DNA of 64,000 nucleotides from Bacteroidia bacterium (GTDB lineage Bacteria > Bacteroidota > Bacteroidia > Bacteroidales > Azobacteroidaceae): contig BNXY01000003.1 in assembly GCA_025999935.1 (NCBI GenBank), positions 1 through 64,000 of the forward strand. Reading direction: 5' to 3'. Every line of letters begins with the position of its first letter. Position 1 is the stretch's first letter. The notes below the pieces were generated by a model. That model saw nothing but the letters and a program-made list of their open reading frames with translations. It had not been told where the DNA came from and searched no databases. This document shows positions 61,590 to 64,000 of this stretch, piece after piece. The translations under genes and the position numbers were made by a program.

Positions 61590-64000
61590 AGTATTTTATT
61601 CAGGAAATAGCGGAAATAACCGGTGCACACACCCATGCTTTGCGTGCGGCGGAAATCCGGATATTGCTGACCGACAGCCGTTCCTTGTCGGAGCCGGCGG
61701 TTAGTCTGTTTTTCGCTTTATTAACCGAACACAACGACGGGCACAAATATATCTGCGATTTATACGAGCGTGGCGTGCGGAATTTTGTTGTACAATCTGC
61801 TTTTGTCTGTCCGGAAGAAATGCCGGAAGCCAACTTTCTACGGGTTCCCGATACGCTTTTGGCGCTGCAACAATTGGCCGCTTTCCATCGCAAGCAATTT
61901 GCTATTCCCATTATCGGTATTACCGGGAGCAACGGCAAAACCATTGTGAAAGAGTGGTTGTATCAATTGTTGCACGACCAATTGGCTATTGTTCGTTCGC
62001 CGCGTTCGTACAATTCGCAGACGGGAGTTCCGCTTTCGGTTTGGCAATTGAACGAACAAACCGGATTGGGTATTTTCGAAGCCGGCATCTCTTTGCTCGG
62101 TGAAATGCAACGTTTGGAATCCATTATCTTGCCGGCTATCGGTATCTTCACAACCATTGGCGAAGCGCATCAGGAAAATTTTTCTTCCCAGGAGGAAAAA
62201 TGTTTGGAAAAATTGCAGTTATTCGAATCGGCTGAAAAAATCATTTTCAACGAAGACCAAGCATTGGTAAAATATTGCTTGGAAAAGAAAAAATTGCTCA
62301 ACAAAACTTTTTCTTGGTCGAAAACCAATGCAAATGCCGACCTTTTTATTTTCCGGATTGAAAAAGAAATCGACCACACCATTATTAATGGAGAATGGAA
62401 AATGGAGAATGGAAAATGGAGAATTAAAATTCCGTTTACAGATGATGCTTCGATTGAAGACACGATTCATTGCTTAGCAACCATTCTCGTTCTCTCACAA
62501 CATTCAACATTCAACATTCAACATTCAACTATCCAATCCCGCTTCGGGAAATTAGACCCGGTGGCTATGCGTTTGGATGTAAGCAAGGGGATTCACAACA
62601 ATATACTGATAAACGACACTTACAATTCCGATATCAATTCTTTGTCCATCGCTTTGGATTTTATGTCGCGGCGTTCGATGGATAATCCGTTGAAACGGGT
62701 GTTGATTCTTTCCGATATTTTGCAATCCGGCATGGTTCCGGCTGCCTTTTACCGGAAAGTGGCTGAGTTGGTTGGTCAGAAACAGGTGCAGCAAATTATC
62801 GGAATCGGGCCTAACCTGATGTCCCATTCCAATTTGTTTGATATGGAAAAGGAATTTTATCCGACTACCGAAAGTTTCTTGGATTCCGGACGATGGCGGA
62901 CTTTGAAAGATTCCATCATCCTGATTAAAGGTTCGCGGAAATCGCGGTTTGAACGCATTTCCGAACAGTTGGAAGAAAAAATGCACCAAACGGTTTTGGA
63001 AGTGGATTTGGATGCCGTGATTCACAACCTGAAATATTTCCGCTCCAAACTGAAACCGGAAGCCAAAGTGATTTGCATGGTCAAAGCTTTTGGTTATGGC
63101 GTAGGGTCTTACGAATTGGCAAAGACATTGCAGGAGCGTGGCGCCGATTATCTGGCGGTTGCTTTGGCCGATGAAGGCGCCGAGTTGCGCCGGGAAGGAA
63201 TCCGTATGCCCATCATGGTCATGAATCCGGAAGAACATGCGTTCAATACTTTATTTGAATACCGGCTTGAACCGGAAATTTACAATTTTAAGATTTTAAA
63301 TGCCATTGTTCGCGAAACCGAACGACGCGCGATTTTAAATTATCCCATTCACATCAAGTTAGATACGGGAATGAATCGATTGGGATTCGGCGCTGCCGAT
63401 ATTTCTCTTTTGGCAGAAAAATTAAACAAACAACAAGGTGTTACGGTCAAATCCATTTTTTCGCATCTGGCGGGAAGCGATTCACCTTTGTTGGACGACT
63501 ATACGGCACAGCAAATTGCCCGATTCAATCGGGAAGTTTCTCAATTGGAAAAATCATTGTCTTATCCGGTAATGAAACATATTCTTAATTCGGCCGGTAT
63601 CGAACGGTTTACGGAAGCGCAAATGGATATGGTGCGTCTGGGGATTGGTCTGTACGGTATTTCTGCGGTGGATGAAAAAATCTTGCGACCGGTCGCCGCC
63701 CTGAAAACGCGCATCTTGCAAATCCGCGAGGTAAACCAAGAAGAAACAGTCGGATACAACCGGAACGGCTTTTTGAAACGGGACTCTCGTATTGCTTGCC
63801 TGCCGATAGGATATGCCGACGGTTTAGACCGGCGATTGGGAAACGGTCGTTCGTTCGTGCTTATCCAAGGCAAAAAATGTCTGATTATCGGAAATATTTG
63901 CATGGATATTTGTATGGTGGATATTACCGGAACGGATGCGGAAGAAGGCGATGAGGCGATTATTTTTGGAAAAGAAATAACAATTAGTGAGTTGGCGGAA
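61586..64000 (+). CDS. Bifunctional MurF ligase / alanine racemase (3' end outside window)
   Basis: At least 805 codons, open to the window end. The MurF part has GITGSNGKTIVKEWLYQLL (ATP site), SYNSQTGVPLSVWQL and INDTYNSDINSLSIALDFM. The racemase part begins near residue 475 (LEVDLDAVIHNLKYFRSKL) with the PLP lysine in VICMVKAFGYGVGSYELA and substrate region GTGMNRLG-type (KLDTGMNRLGFGA), RLGIGLYGIS, and CLPIGYADGLDRRLGNG. It adds D-Ala-D-Ala to UDP-MurNAc-tripeptide and supplies D-Ala. Typical Bacteroidota fusion. Two heptamer repeats are inserted in the MurF part. Confidence 0.92.
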   Translation, partial: MKYFIQEIAEITGAHTHALRAAEIRILLTDSRSLSEPAVSLFFALLTEHNDGHKYICDLYERGVRNFVVQSAFVCPEEMPEANFLRVPDTLLALQQLAAFHRKQFAIPIIGITGSNGKTIVKEWLYQLLHDQLAIVRSPRSYNSQTGVPLSVWQLNEQTGLGIFEAGISLLGEMQRLESIILPAIGIFTTIGEAHQENFSSQEEKCLEKLQLFESAEKIIFNEDQALVKYCLEKKKLLNKTFSWSKTNANADLFIFRIEKEIDHTIINGEWKMENGKWRIKIPFTDDASIEDTIHCLATILVLSQHSTFNIQHSTIQSRFGKLDPVAMRLDVSKGIHNNILINDTYNSDINSLSIALDFMSRRSMDNPLKRVLILSDILQSGMVPAAFYRKVAELVGQKQVQQIIGIGPNLMSHSNLFDMEKEFYPTTESFLDSGRWRTLKDSIILIKGSRKSRFERISEQLEEKMHQTVLEVDLDAVIHNLKYFRSKLKPEAKVICMVKAFGYGVGSYELAKTLQERGADYLAVALADEGAELRREGIRMPIMVMNPEEHAFNTLFEYRLEPEIYNFKILNAIVRETERRAILNYPIHIKLDTGMNRLGFGAADISLLAEKLNKQQGVTVKSIFSHLAGSDSPLLDDYTAQQIARFNREVSQLEKSLSYPVMKHILNSAGIERFTEAQMDMVRLGIGLYGISAVDEKILRPVAALKTRILQIREVNQEETVGYNRNGFLKRDSRIACLPIGYADGLDRRLGNGRSFVLIQGKKCLIIGNICMDICMVDITGTDAEEGDEAIIFGKEITISELAE
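62387..62425. repeat. AATGGAG/AATGGAA tandem repeat in murF
   Basis: The 14-base unit AATGGAGAATGGAA (two heptamers) occurs at 62387-62400 and 62401-62414, plus a partial copy to 62425. It encodes INGEWKMENGKWRIK, which is not a family feature. Confidence 0.75.
62500..62527. repeat. ACATTCA heptamer x4 in murF
   Basis: Four exact tandem ACATTCA units, encoding QHSTFNIQHST in the MurF part between the regions IHCLATILVLS and QSRFGKLDPVAMRL. Confidence 0.8.

Overview
The window reads as a chromosomal segment of a Bacteroidota bacterium, probably order Bacteroidales. Supporting signs are the Bacteroidota -7 promoter box TAnnTTTG upstream of many genes, mostly absent Shine-Dalgarno sequences, a fused murF-alr gene, gldH, the parA-parB-DUF5683-mltD-relA/spoT order, an S13 PBP (dacB), HYC_CC_PP and DUF6599 proteins, and GH9/GH20 enzymes. 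No taxon below order is claimed.

Layout. 1-5.2 kb: start of an ECF sigma factor, a FadL-like outer membrane protein with a Gly/Ser/Tyr-rich exported protein, and a YgiQ radical SAM protein. 5.2-17.6 kb: a Cus/Czc-type metal efflux locus (HYC_CC_PP protein, cusA, cusC, cusB, YccF, HMA lipoprotein). It is split between cusA and cusC by a 4.3-kb accessory block holding a DUF4143 ATPase, an unknown protein, two DUF1016 remnants, a Bro-N protein, a broken GNAT gene and a flavin split-barrel protein. 17.7-38.4 kb: mostly housekeeping genes (ilvE, metF, holB, ricT-like, gldH, dacB, tRNA-Lys, GH9 enzyme, parAB, mltD, relA/spoT, MerR regulator, M23 peptidase), followed by alaS to 41.1 kb.

41.1-52.9 kb is the most unusual part. 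A histidine-kinase gene fused to a LuxR tail is followed by an array of same-strand units. Each unit is a defence or toxin-antitoxin gene (DUF1016 nuclease, DUF4143 ATPase, AbiEi/AbiEii, VapBC) with its own promoter, bounded by a short sequence ATTGGTTTACACGT on the left and its inverted copy on the right, where it forms one arm of a conserved palindrome/terminator. No transposase belongs to the units, so they look like passenger-only mobile cassettes. Between them lie two copies of a 186-bp leader repeat attached to unrelated exported-protein genes. A 3.5-kb element with three tyrosine recombinases (a RIT, recombinase-in-trio, element) has inserted into the AbiEii toxin gene.

52.7-64 kb returns to core genes: a YwqK/MORN protein, a lipoprotein, pepD, a flippase-like membrane protein, rsmA, corA, aldose 1-epimerase, GH20 hexosaminidase, a small membrane protein and murF-alr, which runs off the window end.

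A second theme is the number of short dispersed and heptamer tandem repeats. Several lie in frame inside conserved genes (cusA, cusC, murF, the aldose epimerase leader) and others form hairpins between genes.
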